Source: Pectinatus haikarae
GTDB taxonomy: Bacteria > Bacillota > Negativicutes > Selenomonadales > Selenomonadaceae
Length of the DNA stretch: 64,000 nucleotides
Direction: 5' to 3'
NCBI RefSeq assembly: GCF_015732185.1
Contig: NZ_WIQM01000008.1
Coordinates: 62,001 to 126,000, forward strand
Positions 9,140 to 17,229 of the stretch are shown here, piece after piece. The number at the start of each line of letters is the position of its first letter. Position 1 is the first letter of the stretch. A program made the translations under genes and the position numbers. The notes beneath the pieces are model-generated. The model saw only the letters and a list, made by a program, of their open reading frames with translations, searched no databases and had not been told where the DNA came from.

Positions 9140-9206
9140 AGACTAATCAGCATTGTTGCTGATGCATCATATATTGGTGAATGACCAATATATGATTTTT
9201 TAGTCT
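9140..9206 (+). promoter_or_regulatory. Leader RNA attenuator with hexaloop hairpin and terminator
   Basis: Hairpin 1 has a perfect 6-bp stem (9146-9151 with 9158-9163) and a six-base loop ATTGTT (A at position 1, G at position 4). Hairpin 2 is a 13-bp stem (9166-9178 with 9184-9196) running into six T (9196-9201), a classic terminator. A short outer stem (9140-9145 with 9201-9206) could close the whole. The structure sits 64 nt before the start codon of a nitrogen-assimilation operon. A1/G4 hexaloop hairpins placed before terminators are the targets of ANTAR antiterminator proteins. Hairpin 2 has a 5- or 7-base loop, so the tandem match is only partial. Confidence 0.6.
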
Positions 9207-9269
9207 ATAAAATTAATCCGTTTTATTTTGAAATTTTCTTATTGTGTATTATTTTGGGGGCGAACAATA

Positions 9270-10376
9270 ATGTGTAGAATTGGTTCAATAAAAAGCAAAG
9301 TGGCTTTCAGTCCATCAAAGGCTTTATATCTTATGCTGCCGCAGCAGGAAGGCCATGATAACTCAGGTTTTGCTATGGTCATGCAGGATCTGTATGGCAT
9401 TTTCACGCCATATAAGGATAAGCCGCTTTTATCGCTCGCCTGTACACAGCGTGGTGCGCAAATGGTCGAAGACTTTATGGACAGCCATAATTTTGAACAG
9501 GTAGCCGAATGGATCCCTGTTCCCAATGATCAGCCGGGACTTGACATAAAAGCCATGCCATATTACATCTTCCGCAACTATGATTATCCCGAATATTATC
9601 GTGATAAAACCATGGCTGAAAAAGAAAAGCTTCTGCTTGATATACGGCTCAAGCTTCGCGAAATATTGGAAACGGCTGGTGAAGGCTATGTTTACTCCTT
9701 CTGGCCTGATGTCTTAACACTGAAAGAAATAGGCGACCCGCGCGACATTGCCACATACTTTCGCCTTTGGGACGATAATGGCTGCCTGATGGCCAAAAGT
9801 GTCGTTGTCCAGTGCCGCCAAAACACCAATTATGATATTGTGCGTTATGCCGCTCACCCGTTTTTCCTGCAGGGATACACTCTTTGTGCAAACGGAGAAA
9901 ATACCTTTTATACCAAAAACAAAGAATTCCAGAAATCTCTGCATAAGGGTTATGTCGGTTTCGAATCAGATTCGCAAAATTTTCTCTATACGCTGCATTA
10001 TGTGCTGCATGAATTAAAATGGCCTATAAAATACTATAAGCATGTTATAACACCGCTGCCTTTCGCCGAAATAGACCAGCGTGAAGACAAAGATGTATTA
10101 AAAGCAATCAGACAGTCTCTTGCCAATCTGGAAATAAACGGTCCCAACACAATCATTGCCAATCTTCCCGACGGACGCATGCTGACCTGCTGTGACTCTA
10201 AAAAACTCCGCCCGGTAGTGGTCGGACAGACGGAAGATACAGTAGCTATCGCTTCCGAAGTATGCGGGCTTAATGAAATAATGCCTGATCGTGACATGAC
10301 AAAAGATATTTATCCTAACGAACGAGAAGTTGTCGTTATCGACAATGAGCTGGAGGTACAAAGATGGAAGCAGTAA
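9270..10376 (+). CDS. Glutamate synthase, glutamine amidotransferase (class II) subunit
   Basis: This is the glutaminase part of a split, archaeal-type glutamate synthase. The start at 9270 is fixed by two facts: GGGGG lies 9 nt upstream, and the protein then begins MCRIGSIKSK, putting the nucleophile Cys at position 2 as class II amidotransferases require. GHDNSGFAMV follows, as in the GltB N-terminal domain. The frame is open further upstream, but a longer product would bury the Cys. At ~368 residues it holds only this domain. It overlaps the next gene by 13 nt. It releases ammonia from glutamine for transfer to 2-oxoglutarate on the next subunit. Confidence 0.88.
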   Translation: MCRIGSIKSKVAFSPSKALYLMLPQQEGHDNSGFAMVMQDLYGIFTPYKDKPLLSLACTQRGAQMVEDFMDSHNFEQVAEWIPVPNDQPGLDIKAMPYYIFRNYDYPEYYRDKTMAEKEKLLLDIRLKLREILETAGEGYVYSFWPDVLTLKEIGDPRDIATYFRLWDDNGCLMAKSVVVQCRQNTNYDIVRYAAHPFFLQGYTLCANGENTFYTKNKEFQKSLHKGYVGFESDSQNFLYTLHYVLHELKWPIKYYKHVITPLPFAEIDQREDKDVLKAIRQSLANLEINGPNTIIANLPDGRMLTCCDSKKLRPVVVGQTEDTVAIASEVCGLNEIMPDRDMTKDIYPNEREVVVIDNELEVQRWKQ

Positions 10377-11995
10377 AATCACAAGACATCAGCAAAGCTG
10401 ATCTCAAATGGAATATAGAGCACATCATGGAACGCTGTACAATGTGCGGCAGCTGCATTTCGACCTGTACTCTCGGTGCTATCAAAGCCGATGTCATTCG
10501 TGTTGACAAAACATATTCGGATGATATGAAACCCAGCCCGCGCCGCACACACAGAACTATTCCCATTATCAAACAAGTGAGCACTATTGGCAATGCCTGC
10601 GTCGGCTGCGGCATGTGCGCCAAAGTCTGCCCGAACAATGCGATCCGGCCTGTCAGAAACAGTGACAGCAGACAGACCCTCTTATCGCGTGATGCCGGCC
10701 CTGTAAAACGTGGCGGCAGAACCAACCTGAATGCACAGCGCACTCTAGACCACATAATAGTGGGCCGTATCAGCCAGATGACAGACCCTTCACTTGATTC
10801 GATCAGACATACATTTGATATACGGTCTCCTTTCGGGCGTGTTCTGCCGGCCAGCGATCTTCCCTTCAGCCTGCAGGATGGCAAGCTGGTCATGGCGCAT
10901 AAAGCACCTCCGGTCCGCTCCATCTATCCGCTCATCTTTTCCGATATGTCTATAGGAGCTTTATCCACTCGCGCTTGGGAAGCAGTGGCTATGGCAGTGG
11001 CATATTTAAACGAAAAATGCGATCTTCCCGTACGCATGAGCTCCGGTGAAGGCGGCATGCCTATCAAGCTGCTCGAATCTGAACAGCTGAAATACATGAT
11101 TTTGCAAATTGCTTCCGGTCATTTCGGCTGGAACAGGATAGTTAAGGCTATGCCCCGCATGAAAACCGATCCTGCCGGTGTTTTAATAAAAATCGGGCAG
11201 GGTGCTAAACCAGGCGACGGCGGTCTTCTCCAGGCTGCCAAAGTAGCCGAACACGTACAGGCAATCCGCGGCGTCCCGAAAGCCACACTTTCCTCACCGC
11301 CTAATCATCAGGGACTGTATTCTATAGAGGAATCTGTGCAAAAGATGCATTTATCGCTCAACGCGGCGTTCGGATTCAGAGTCCCCGTCGCCATAAAATG
11401 TGCGGCATCAGCAACTTCCGTGTCAGTCTATAATAATTTGCTGCGTGATCCGTATAAAATCTGCGGCGGTTTCTTTATAGACGGCATACAAGGCGGCACC
11501 GGTGCCGCAAATGAAATATCACTTGATCATACAGGTCATCCCATAGTATCTAAAATCCGTGACTGCTATCTGGCCGCTGTAAAGCAGGGTCTGCAAGGGC
11601 AGATTCCCCTTTACGGCGGCGGCGGAATAGGCATGACAGGCAATGCCGCCGCTGACGCCTTTAAAATGATTTGTCTTGGCGCCAATGGTGTATTCGTCGG
11701 CAAAATGCTTATTCAGCTGCTCGGCTGCGTGGGCAACGAAGAGGGTCGCTGCAATGCCTGCAATACAGGCAAATGCCCGACCGGCATCTGCACACAGGAC
11801 CCGCGTCTTGTCAAACGTCTTGATATAGACCGCGGTGCTCAGAAAATAGTAGACTATGTGCTTACCTTCGACAAAGAACTTCGCAAACTGATGGCACCTA
11901 TAGGCAACAGCACTCTGCCGGTAGGCCGCAGTGATGCTTTAGTTTCCACAGACAAGTCTATAGCCGAACAGCTGGGAATTCAATATGTATGCTGA
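10364..11995 (+). CDS. gltB: Glutamate synthase, FMN-binding subunit with 2[4Fe-4S] ferredoxin domain
   Basis: The protein begins with a two-cluster ferredoxin domain (CTMCGSCISTC near residue 25 and CVGCGMCAKVCP near residue 80). The FMN-binding glutamate synthase core follows: SDMSIGALSTRAWEA, RMSSGEGG, IKIGQGAKPGDGG, DGIQGGTGAA and YGGGGIGMTG. Near the end CNACNTGKCPTGIC carries the cysteines for the [3Fe-4S] cluster. This subunit joins ammonia to 2-oxoglutarate. The fused ferredoxin domain and the lack of amidotransferase and GXGXG domains match archaeal-type split enzymes. Start ATG at 10364 overlaps the amidotransferase gene, indicating coupling. Confidence 0.9.
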   Translation: MEAVKSQDISKADLKWNIEHIMERCTMCGSCISTCTLGAIKADVIRVDKTYSDDMKPSPRRTHRTIPIIKQVSTIGNACVGCGMCAKVCPNNAIRPVRNSDSRQTLLSRDAGPVKRGGRTNLNAQRTLDHIIVGRISQMTDPSLDSIRHTFDIRSPFGRVLPASDLPFSLQDGKLVMAHKAPPVRSIYPLIFSDMSIGALSTRAWEAVAMAVAYLNEKCDLPVRMSSGEGGMPIKLLESEQLKYMILQIASGHFGWNRIVKAMPRMKTDPAGVLIKIGQGAKPGDGGLLQAAKVAEHVQAIRGVPKATLSSPPNHQGLYSIEESVQKMHLSLNAAFGFRVPVAIKCAASATSVSVYNNLLRDPYKICGGFFIDGIQGGTGAANEISLDHTGHPIVSKIRDCYLAAVKQGLQGQIPLYGGGGIGMTGNAAADAFKMICLGANGVFVGKMLIQLLGCVGNEEGRCNACNTGKCPTGICTQDPRLVKRLDIDRGAQKIVDYVLTFDKELRKLMAPIGNSTLPVGRSDALVSTDKSIAEQLGIQYVC

Positions 11996-12012
11996 GAAAG
12001 GAACCGTGAGAT

Positions 12013-14355
12013 ATGTTTAAGATAGATACTCTAAAAGGACACGATCGCATGTCCACACAGGATTTACTGCTCGCTGTCGGCAGTGCCGTGGCAAACGGCG
12101 AAACTGATTTTGAAATAGCGGCTTCCGGTCAGCATGATATCGGCGGTCCGTTATGGCATCCCGAAGGAAAGACGCTTCATTTCCACGTCACCAATGCCGG
12201 TCAGCGGCTCGGCTCAATGTGTCTCAATAATACAGAAATTATTGCCGATGGGTCAGTATCCGCAGATGTAGGCTGGCTCAACGCCGGCGGGAAAATAGTG
12301 GTAAAAGGAGACGCCGGTGACACTGCAGGCCATTGTTCATCAGGCGGCAAAATATACATCGGCGGGCGCGGCGGCACACGCACGGGATCTTTGATGAAAC
12401 ACGATCCGCTCTATGAAGAACCCCAGCTTTGGATATTGAAAAATGTCGGCAGCTTTGCCTTCGAATTCATGGGTGGCGGACGTGCCGTGGTCTGCGGCTT
12501 CGACAGCGAAGAATTTGATTCCGTACTGGGCGAGCGTCCCTGTGTAGGTATGGTAGGCGGCACTGTATATTTCCGCGGTCATTCACATGATCATCCTGCC
12601 GATATTCTTCTTGAAGAACTTGATAAAGATGATATTGCCTTTCTTGCGGAAGGCATGGATAAATTCCTAGAATCGATCGGCAAGGAAAATCTGCATAATG
12701 ACCTTTCCGATTGGAGTCAATGGCATAAGCTGCGTCCTCTTACCTTTGATGAAAAGCAGAATGCAGATACAAAGCATACTGACATGCGTTCTTTCCGTCT
12801 CAATGAATGGATCAAGGGTGGTATGTTCAGTGATGTTGCCGTTGATGATTTTGCCGTCAAAAATCTGGTAGAAAAAGGTCTTTACCGCCAGCATATTCCG
12901 GTCTGGAACAATGCCAAATACGCAGCACCATGCGAATTTGCCTGCCCGGCACATATCCCGACACAGCTGAGATATAAATTGCTCCGCACCGAAAAGCAAG
13001 AAGAAGCAACCAAACTGATTCTTGAATATACCCCGTTTCCCGGTTCGGTATGCGCCTCTGTCTGTCCCAATCCGTGTATGGATGCATGTACACGCGCTAA
13101 GATAGATCAGTCTGTCCAGATCGGTCCTTTGGGTTTTCAGTCCGTATATGCCAAACTTGATATAACCTCGAAAAAAACAGGCAAAAAAATAGCTGTCATA
13201 GGCGGCGGTGTTGCCGGGCTTGGAGCCGCATGGCAGCTCATCCAGCGTGGTCATGATGTAACTGTATACGATGAGGATGATCATATCGGCGGTAAGCTTG
13301 AACAAGTCATTCCGCGTGCACGTCTTCCGCATGAACTGCTGCAGGCAGAGCTTAAGCGAATCGAAGATGCCGGTGTAAAATTTGTTCCCAAATTCAAAGT
13401 TGATGCCGAAAAATTTACCGCTATAAGACAAAACAATGATGCGGTGGTTTTAGCCACCGGCGGTCATAAGTCAAGATTTTTCCCTTGGGAAGGCGCCGAA
13501 AAACTGACAATGGGCCTGACCTTCCTGAAAGCTATAAACCGCGGGGAACACCCCTATGTGGGCAAAAATGTTATTGTTATCGGCTGCGGCAATTCCGGTA
13601 TGGACACAGCTCGCGGAGCTTACGATATGGGTGCTGAAAAAGTCACATGCATCGACGTGCAAAAACCGGCTGCTTTTCAAAATGAAATCGACCATATAGA
13701 ACAAATGGGCGGCGAGCTTATATGGCCTTTCATGACTTCTAAAATAACCGATGAGGGGATTTATGATAATGCGGGAAAATTCATAGCAGGCGACATGGTC
13801 ATCGTTTCTATAGGTGAAGCGCCTATCTTGGATTATCTGCCGCAGGATGACAAAATAAAAAAATTCCGCGACTGGCTCGTTCCCGGTAAGGACAATACCA
13901 TTTTAGACGGAATATTTGTTGCCGGCGACGTGATAAAACCGGGCAGACTGGTAGATGCTATCGGTTCCGGCAACAAAGCCGCCTATTATGCGGATGCCTA
14001 TGTAATGCGTAAAGATGTTCCCGCTTTTCCCGAAAAAAGAGAAGTTCCTGCCGATATGCTTGGCAAAGAATATTTTGCAAAATATCACCATGAAGATTTA
14101 CCGGAACCGCTCGGTGATGTAGATCGCTGTGTAAGCTGCGGTACTTGCCGTGACTGCAGGACATGCCTTGACTCCTGCCCTGAAAAAGCTATTGACCGCA
14201 TCGATCACGGCATGGGTATTATTGAATACAGATCAGATCCCGATAAATGCATAGGCTGCGGTATTTGTTCCGGTGTCTGCCCCTGCGGCATTTGGGAGCT
14301 CAATGACAATCCCGAACCTATAAAGATGTATCGCACCGGCAGCAAAGCCGAATAA
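12013..14355 (+). CDS. gltD: Glutamate synthase GXGXG domain fused to GltD-like NAD(P)H oxidoreductase and ferredoxin
   Basis: This is a three-part fusion of 780 residues. Residues ~1-240 form a GXGXG beta-helix domain (repeats such as GGKIVVKGDAGDTAGH and GGKIYIGGRGGTRTG), normally the C-terminus of GltB. Residues ~300-700 form a GltD-like flavoprotein with a cysteine-rich N-terminal part (CEFACPAHIPTQLRY, CASVCPNPCMDAC), a FAD site IAVIGGGVAGLGAAW and an NAD(P)H site VIVIGCGNSGMDTARG. The last ~70 residues hold a two-cluster ferredoxin (CVSCGTCRDCRTCLDSCP and CIGCGICSGVCPCG). It should feed electrons from NAD(P)H or ferredoxin to the FMN subunit. It is the third gene of the operon. Confidence 0.88.
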   Translation: MFKIDTLKGHDRMSTQDLLLAVGSAVANGETDFEIAASGQHDIGGPLWHPEGKTLHFHVTNAGQRLGSMCLNNTEIIADGSVSADVGWLNAGGKIVVKGDAGDTAGHCSSGGKIYIGGRGGTRTGSLMKHDPLYEEPQLWILKNVGSFAFEFMGGGRAVVCGFDSEEFDSVLGERPCVGMVGGTVYFRGHSHDHPADILLEELDKDDIAFLAEGMDKFLESIGKENLHNDLSDWSQWHKLRPLTFDEKQNADTKHTDMRSFRLNEWIKGGMFSDVAVDDFAVKNLVEKGLYRQHIPVWNNAKYAAPCEFACPAHIPTQLRYKLLRTEKQEEATKLILEYTPFPGSVCASVCPNPCMDACTRAKIDQSVQIGPLGFQSVYAKLDITSKKTGKKIAVIGGGVAGLGAAWQLIQRGHDVTVYDEDDHIGGKLEQVIPRARLPHELLQAELKRIEDAGVKFVPKFKVDAEKFTAIRQNNDAVVLATGGHKSRFFPWEGAEKLTMGLTFLKAINRGEHPYVGKNVIVIGCGNSGMDTARGAYDMGAEKVTCIDVQKPAAFQNEIDHIEQMGGELIWPFMTSKITDEGIYDNAGKFIAGDMVIVSIGEAPILDYLPQDDKIKKFRDWLVPGKDNTILDGIFVAGDVIKPGRLVDAIGSGNKAAYYADAYVMRKDVPAFPEKREVPADMLGKEYFAKYHHEDLPEPLGDVDRCVSCGTCRDCRTCLDSCPEKAIDRIDHGMGIIEYRSDPDKCIGCGICSGVCPCGIWELNDNPEPIKMYRTGSKAE

Positions 14356-14481
14356 TATCTCCAGCGGCTGGTACTCTCTCATATATTTGATGCTGTCTGA
14401 CATTCGGACATTCTAAATAAACAACCACATAACGGATAATACCGTCAACTAAAAAATGACACCTCGCTTTGATCCATATGA

Positions 14482-14534
14482 ACCGACCTCCAAAAGTTAG
14501 CTTTAAACTCTAACGATTGGAGGTCGGTTTTATT
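14482..14534. terminator. Long hairpin after the glutamate synthase operon
   Basis: An 11-bp perfect stem (14482-14492 with 14518-14528) contains a second inner stem (GTTAG with CTAAC). It is followed by TTTTATT. It can act as a terminator for the operon, or it may be an end of one of the decayed insertion sequences that start here. Confidence 0.5.
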
Positions 14535-14546
14535 ATGCCAAAATAT

Positions 14547-14903
14547 GTAGCAATATAAACAGCCCGTTTTACAATATGCCTATCACAACGAACATGGTAA
14601 TGAATGGCATCCATAAAAACAACGGCATATACCTCTGCTAATGGTCTTTCCTACCATTCTTTAACTAAGGGCATTATCTTGTCTGTTATACGACTGATGG
14701 TGCTGTCAGATATTTCCAGGCCATATAAATTTTGCATATGCGATTGTATATCACTGGTAGTCATTCCTTTTGCATACATAGAAATAATTTTTTCTTCCAT
14801 ATCCTGAGTGACAGTGTTCTGATATTTCTTTACAATCTGTGGTTCATATTCGCCATTACGATCTCGTGGAACAGCAAGATTCATATCTCCATAATGAAAG
14901 GAG
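14547..14903 (-). pseudogene. IS256-family transposase relic (middle part)
   Basis: On the minus strand this encodes the central part of an IS256 (mutator) transposase: SFHYGDMNLAVPRDRNGEYE, MEEKIISMYAKGMTTSDI, LEISDSTISRITDKI and, after a stop, AEVYAVVFMDAIHYHVR with HIVKRAVYIAT. The TAG at 14651-14653 stands where IS256 proteins have Gln (EWQxRPL), so a single C-to-T change explains it. The catalytic DAIHY motif is kept, but the N-terminus and the last ~170 residues are missing. The fragment abuts an IS110 relic on its right. Confidence 0.8.
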
Positions 14904-14914
14904 GCCTTGTTGTT

Positions 14915-15278
14915 ATGAAGATCGTTTACACTATCTGTTGCGGCATCGATGTTCACAAAACTTTTCTCGTTGCCACAATCGGTATCTGCTCTGAATCCTC
15001 CCGTGCTTGCCTACAAAAAGGAACGCTTAAGTGTTATGAACGCATATATGAAACGACGCGGTAAGAAAAGAGCAATAATCGCTATTGCGCGCATGATCAT
15101 GACAGCCGTTTATCATATGTTCCAAACAGGTGAAACATTCAATCCTGTTGATTTACCCAAAATTGATATGCCTCCAGAAATGCGTGAAAATCAGAAGAAA
15201 ACAGCTGTTGCAGAAGCTGTAAGGTTTCTTAAACGACAAGGGCTGTTACCTGATACATTTTCTGAAGTCTGTACCTAG
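14915..15278 (+). pseudogene. IS110-family transposase relic with internal deletion
   Basis: The reading begins at ATG 14915 after AAAGGAGG and encodes KIVYTICCGIDVHKTFLVAT, the DEDD N-terminus of IS110-type transposases. After about 27 residues the homology jumps to another frame near 14990-15000 and continues as NAYMKRRGKKRAIIAIARMI and FNPVDLPKIDMPPEMRE to the stop at 15278, which is the C-terminus of the same family. Roughly 270 middle residues are lost. It lies between two pieces of one IS256 gene of opposite strand, so it probably inserted into that element before both decayed. Confidence 0.78.
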
Positions 15279-15323
15279 CCTAAAAAACAGGTACTAATTA
15301 AGATGTATTAAAGTTTGCCTTTT

Positions 15324-15476
15324 TTAATATGAACCAAGTTTAAATGTTTTCACGCTATCCCTCATGACATTTTTAACATCTGCACTATCACGAACATTGG
15401 TATTAGTATCCTTTAAATAATTTTTCATCATTTCCCGCATTGCTGTTTTTTGGGTACTTTCATTTTTCCTGCTCAT
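15324..15476 (-). pseudogene. IS256-family transposase relic (N-terminal part)
   Basis: A 50-codon frame starting MSRKNESTQKTAMREMMKNY has a good ribosome-binding site (GGAGG 7 nt before the ATG at 15476). It resembles the first ~40 residues of IS256 transposases (MSRKKE..., then MRDYFKE...DVxxxMxx). It stops early at 15324. Just outside it (15515-15540) is TTTACACAATCTATG, similar to IS256 ends. With the relic at 14547-14903 it forms one transposase split by the IS110 relic. The rest of 15279-15661 shows no other gene. Confidence 0.6.
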
Positions 15477-15661
15477 AAATAAAACCTCCAAACTGATTTT
15501 ATATTACATCAGCTTGAAGGTTTACACAATCTATGAAGAAATCCTTTCCATGTTATCCTTGCACTTATTATTGCGGCATCTTTTTCCCTCTCATCTTTAC
15601 AGATTTATTATATTCTATTAGACCGAGATGTTACAACTTTATTATACTGCAACAGTACAGG

Positions 15662-16465
15662 TCATTTTTCTTCATATTCTTTTTTCAAATTTCTTAAATC
15701 TGCAGTGGTAACTTGTCTCCATTGCTGGATTACTTGACTTGAAATAGGTATGCGTATCTTTTTTTCATTTTCAGTACTAATCAAAAGAGTTATGTTTGCA
15801 TTGGGAACATACAATTCATCCAGAAAATGAATATTACCAGTTGTAACACTAAAAGTATCTTTAGAATAAGAACTAATTTTTTTAAGATTAACTATGCTTG
15901 TTTTTCCATTTAAATTCAATTCAAAAGAAGGAGGCCTCTTTTTAGAAATAATAAGTGGCATGTTTAATTTAAAAGTAACATTGAACCATAAAGATGTATC
16001 ACTACCAAATAAAGAGGCTAATCTATATTTTGTGACATAAAAGCTAATTGATTCCTGTCCATCTATCGAATTCATAATATATTTACTACTGCATCTTAAA
16101 ATACTGCTCAATCCTGCTAAATCTCCACCTTCCCCAAAGCTAGTTGTAAATTCCGGATCTTTTTTAATAAAGTTGCTAAAATAATCTACATAGGGATTAT
16201 ATACTTCAAACATATTGTATGCTTTAGCAGTATTGTCTACTTCCTTTTTAGCAATATTTTCATCTCTAGATGATTGTGCCTCTTCAATTATCTCAGAATG
16301 TGATGCATTTTCAACAGATTTAGCAACAATTGGAACTGTTTGTTTTATTTGTCTTGTAGGAGTCAAATGTACAATTGTTTCAGCACTAGTTGAAGAAACA
16401 ATAGACAAAAATCCTACAAGTATGCATAATATACGTGTTTTGTGAATTTTATTTGGCAATATCAT
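15662..16465 (-). CDS. Exported protein of unknown function
   Basis: I do not recognise this family. The 267-residue product has a signal peptide (basic start, then ILCILVGFLSIVSSTSA, likely cut before ETIV). The mature part has a polar low-complexity stretch (EEAQSSRDENIAKKEVDNTAK), then a likely beta-rich domain (YRLASLFGSDTSLWFNVTFK, FELNLNGKTSIVNLKKI). ATG at 16465 is preferred over 16510 because GGGGGTG sits 6-11 nt upstream. It lies alone between decayed insertion sequences and is more AT-rich than nearby genes, which hints at acquired DNA. It may be an envelope or surface protein. Confidence 0.55.
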   Translation of the reverse strand: MILPNKIHKTRILCILVGFLSIVSSTSAETIVHLTPTRQIKQTVPIVAKSVENASHSEIIEEAQSSRDENIAKKEVDNTAKAYNMFEVYNPYVDYFSNFIKKDPEFTTSFGEGGDLAGLSSILRCSSKYIMNSIDGQESISFYVTKYRLASLFGSDTSLWFNVTFKLNMPLIISKKRPPSFELNLNGKTSIVNLKKISSYSKDTFSVTTGNIHFLDELYVPNANITLLISTENEKKIRIPISSQVIQQWRQVTTADLRNLKKEYEEK

Positions 16466-16564
16466 AAACAACACCCCCAATATAATAAGATGCATAAGGA
16501 TTATATTCAATGTTTTTTAACAATTTCCTTTGATTTGATAAATATCAAAATTATAAATAGCGTA

Positions 16565-16726
16565 TGACCATATAAAAGGCCTTATTTACAAAGGCGCCTT
16601 CCTGATATACCTTGCAATGAATCGCATCCAAAAGGATAACTGCATAGGTATTCAACGGACGGTTCTGCCGTTTCTTGATCAAATGCATGAGCTTATAGGT
16701 TACGTTAGGATCAAAGTCGGCGATAT
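16565..16726 (-). pseudogene. IS256-family transposase relic, second copy
   Basis: On the minus strand this reads LMHLIKKRQNRPLNTYAVIL, then LLDAIHCKVYQEGAFVNKAF, matching the catalytic DAIHxxV region of IS256 transposases. It is not the same copy as at 14547-14903, since codons and residues differ. Both ends are missing. The fragment begins within two bases of the stop codon of the downstream PTS IIA gene. Confidence 0.7.
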
Positions 16727-16727
16727 T

Positions 16728-17198
16728 CTATTTGACCTCTATCTTAAGAACAGCTTCCTGTGTCTGCAAGTTTTTAGCCAATCGTTTCACTTTTTCATCC
16801 ATATTCGTTATAGCAAGGACAGTTGTTATCCTTTTCCCTTCTTTTTTTATATATTCCGCATCAAAGCTTATGAGTTTATCCCCGCGCTTTACCAGGTCTG
16901 CTTCTTTTACATACGCCGTAAAACCTTTTCCCTCCAGCTCCACTGTATCCAGTCCGATATGAATGAGTATTTCCACGCCCTCAGCTCTTATAGCAACGGC
17001 ATGTTTTGTTTTTGCCAATATGGCTATTTCCCCGTCACACGGTGCCGAAATAAAATTCTCATCCGGCTCGACGGCAAAACCGTCTCCCATCATTTTCGCA
17101 GAAAACACCTCATCTTCCACTTCTGTAATATCGATTACTTTGCCTTTTATCGGTGAAAAAACTTCAATTTTCTTCTTATTAAATAAACCGAACATCAT
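16728..17198 (-). CDS. crr: PTS glucose-type EIIA protein (Crr-like)
   Basis: This is a phosphocarrier of the PTS glucose/GlcNAc family, 156 residues. It has FSPIKGKVIDIT at the N-terminus, His66 in AKTKHAVAI and the phosphorylated His80 in VEILIHIGLDTVELEG. It lies 31 nt downstream of nagA and follows nagE on the same strand. NagE here lacks a IIA domain, so this protein probably supplies phosphate to NagE. The start MM follows GAGAGGA. The C-terminus VLKIEVK is of normal length although an IS relic begins right after the stop. Confidence 0.88.
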   Translation of the reverse strand: MMFGLFNKKKIEVFSPIKGKVIDITEVEDEVFSAKMMGDGFAVEPDENFISAPCDGEIAILAKTKHAVAIRAEGVEILIHIGLDTVELEGKGFTAYVKEADLVKRGDKLISFDAEYIKKEGKRITTVLAITNMDEKVKRLAKNLQTQEAVLKIEVK

Positions 17199-17229
17199 TT
17201 GTTCCTCTCTTTCTTCTTTCCCTGCATAG

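Noticed and set aside
9228-9270. Upstream start for the amidotransferase gene
   Set aside because: The frame is open from 9228, but a start there would bury the catalytic Cys that must be at position 2, and GGGGG fits the start at 9270.
14604-15064. Plus-strand frames over the IS256 relic
   Set aside because: They are antisense to clear transposase sequence; only the part from 14915 is real (IS110 N-terminus).
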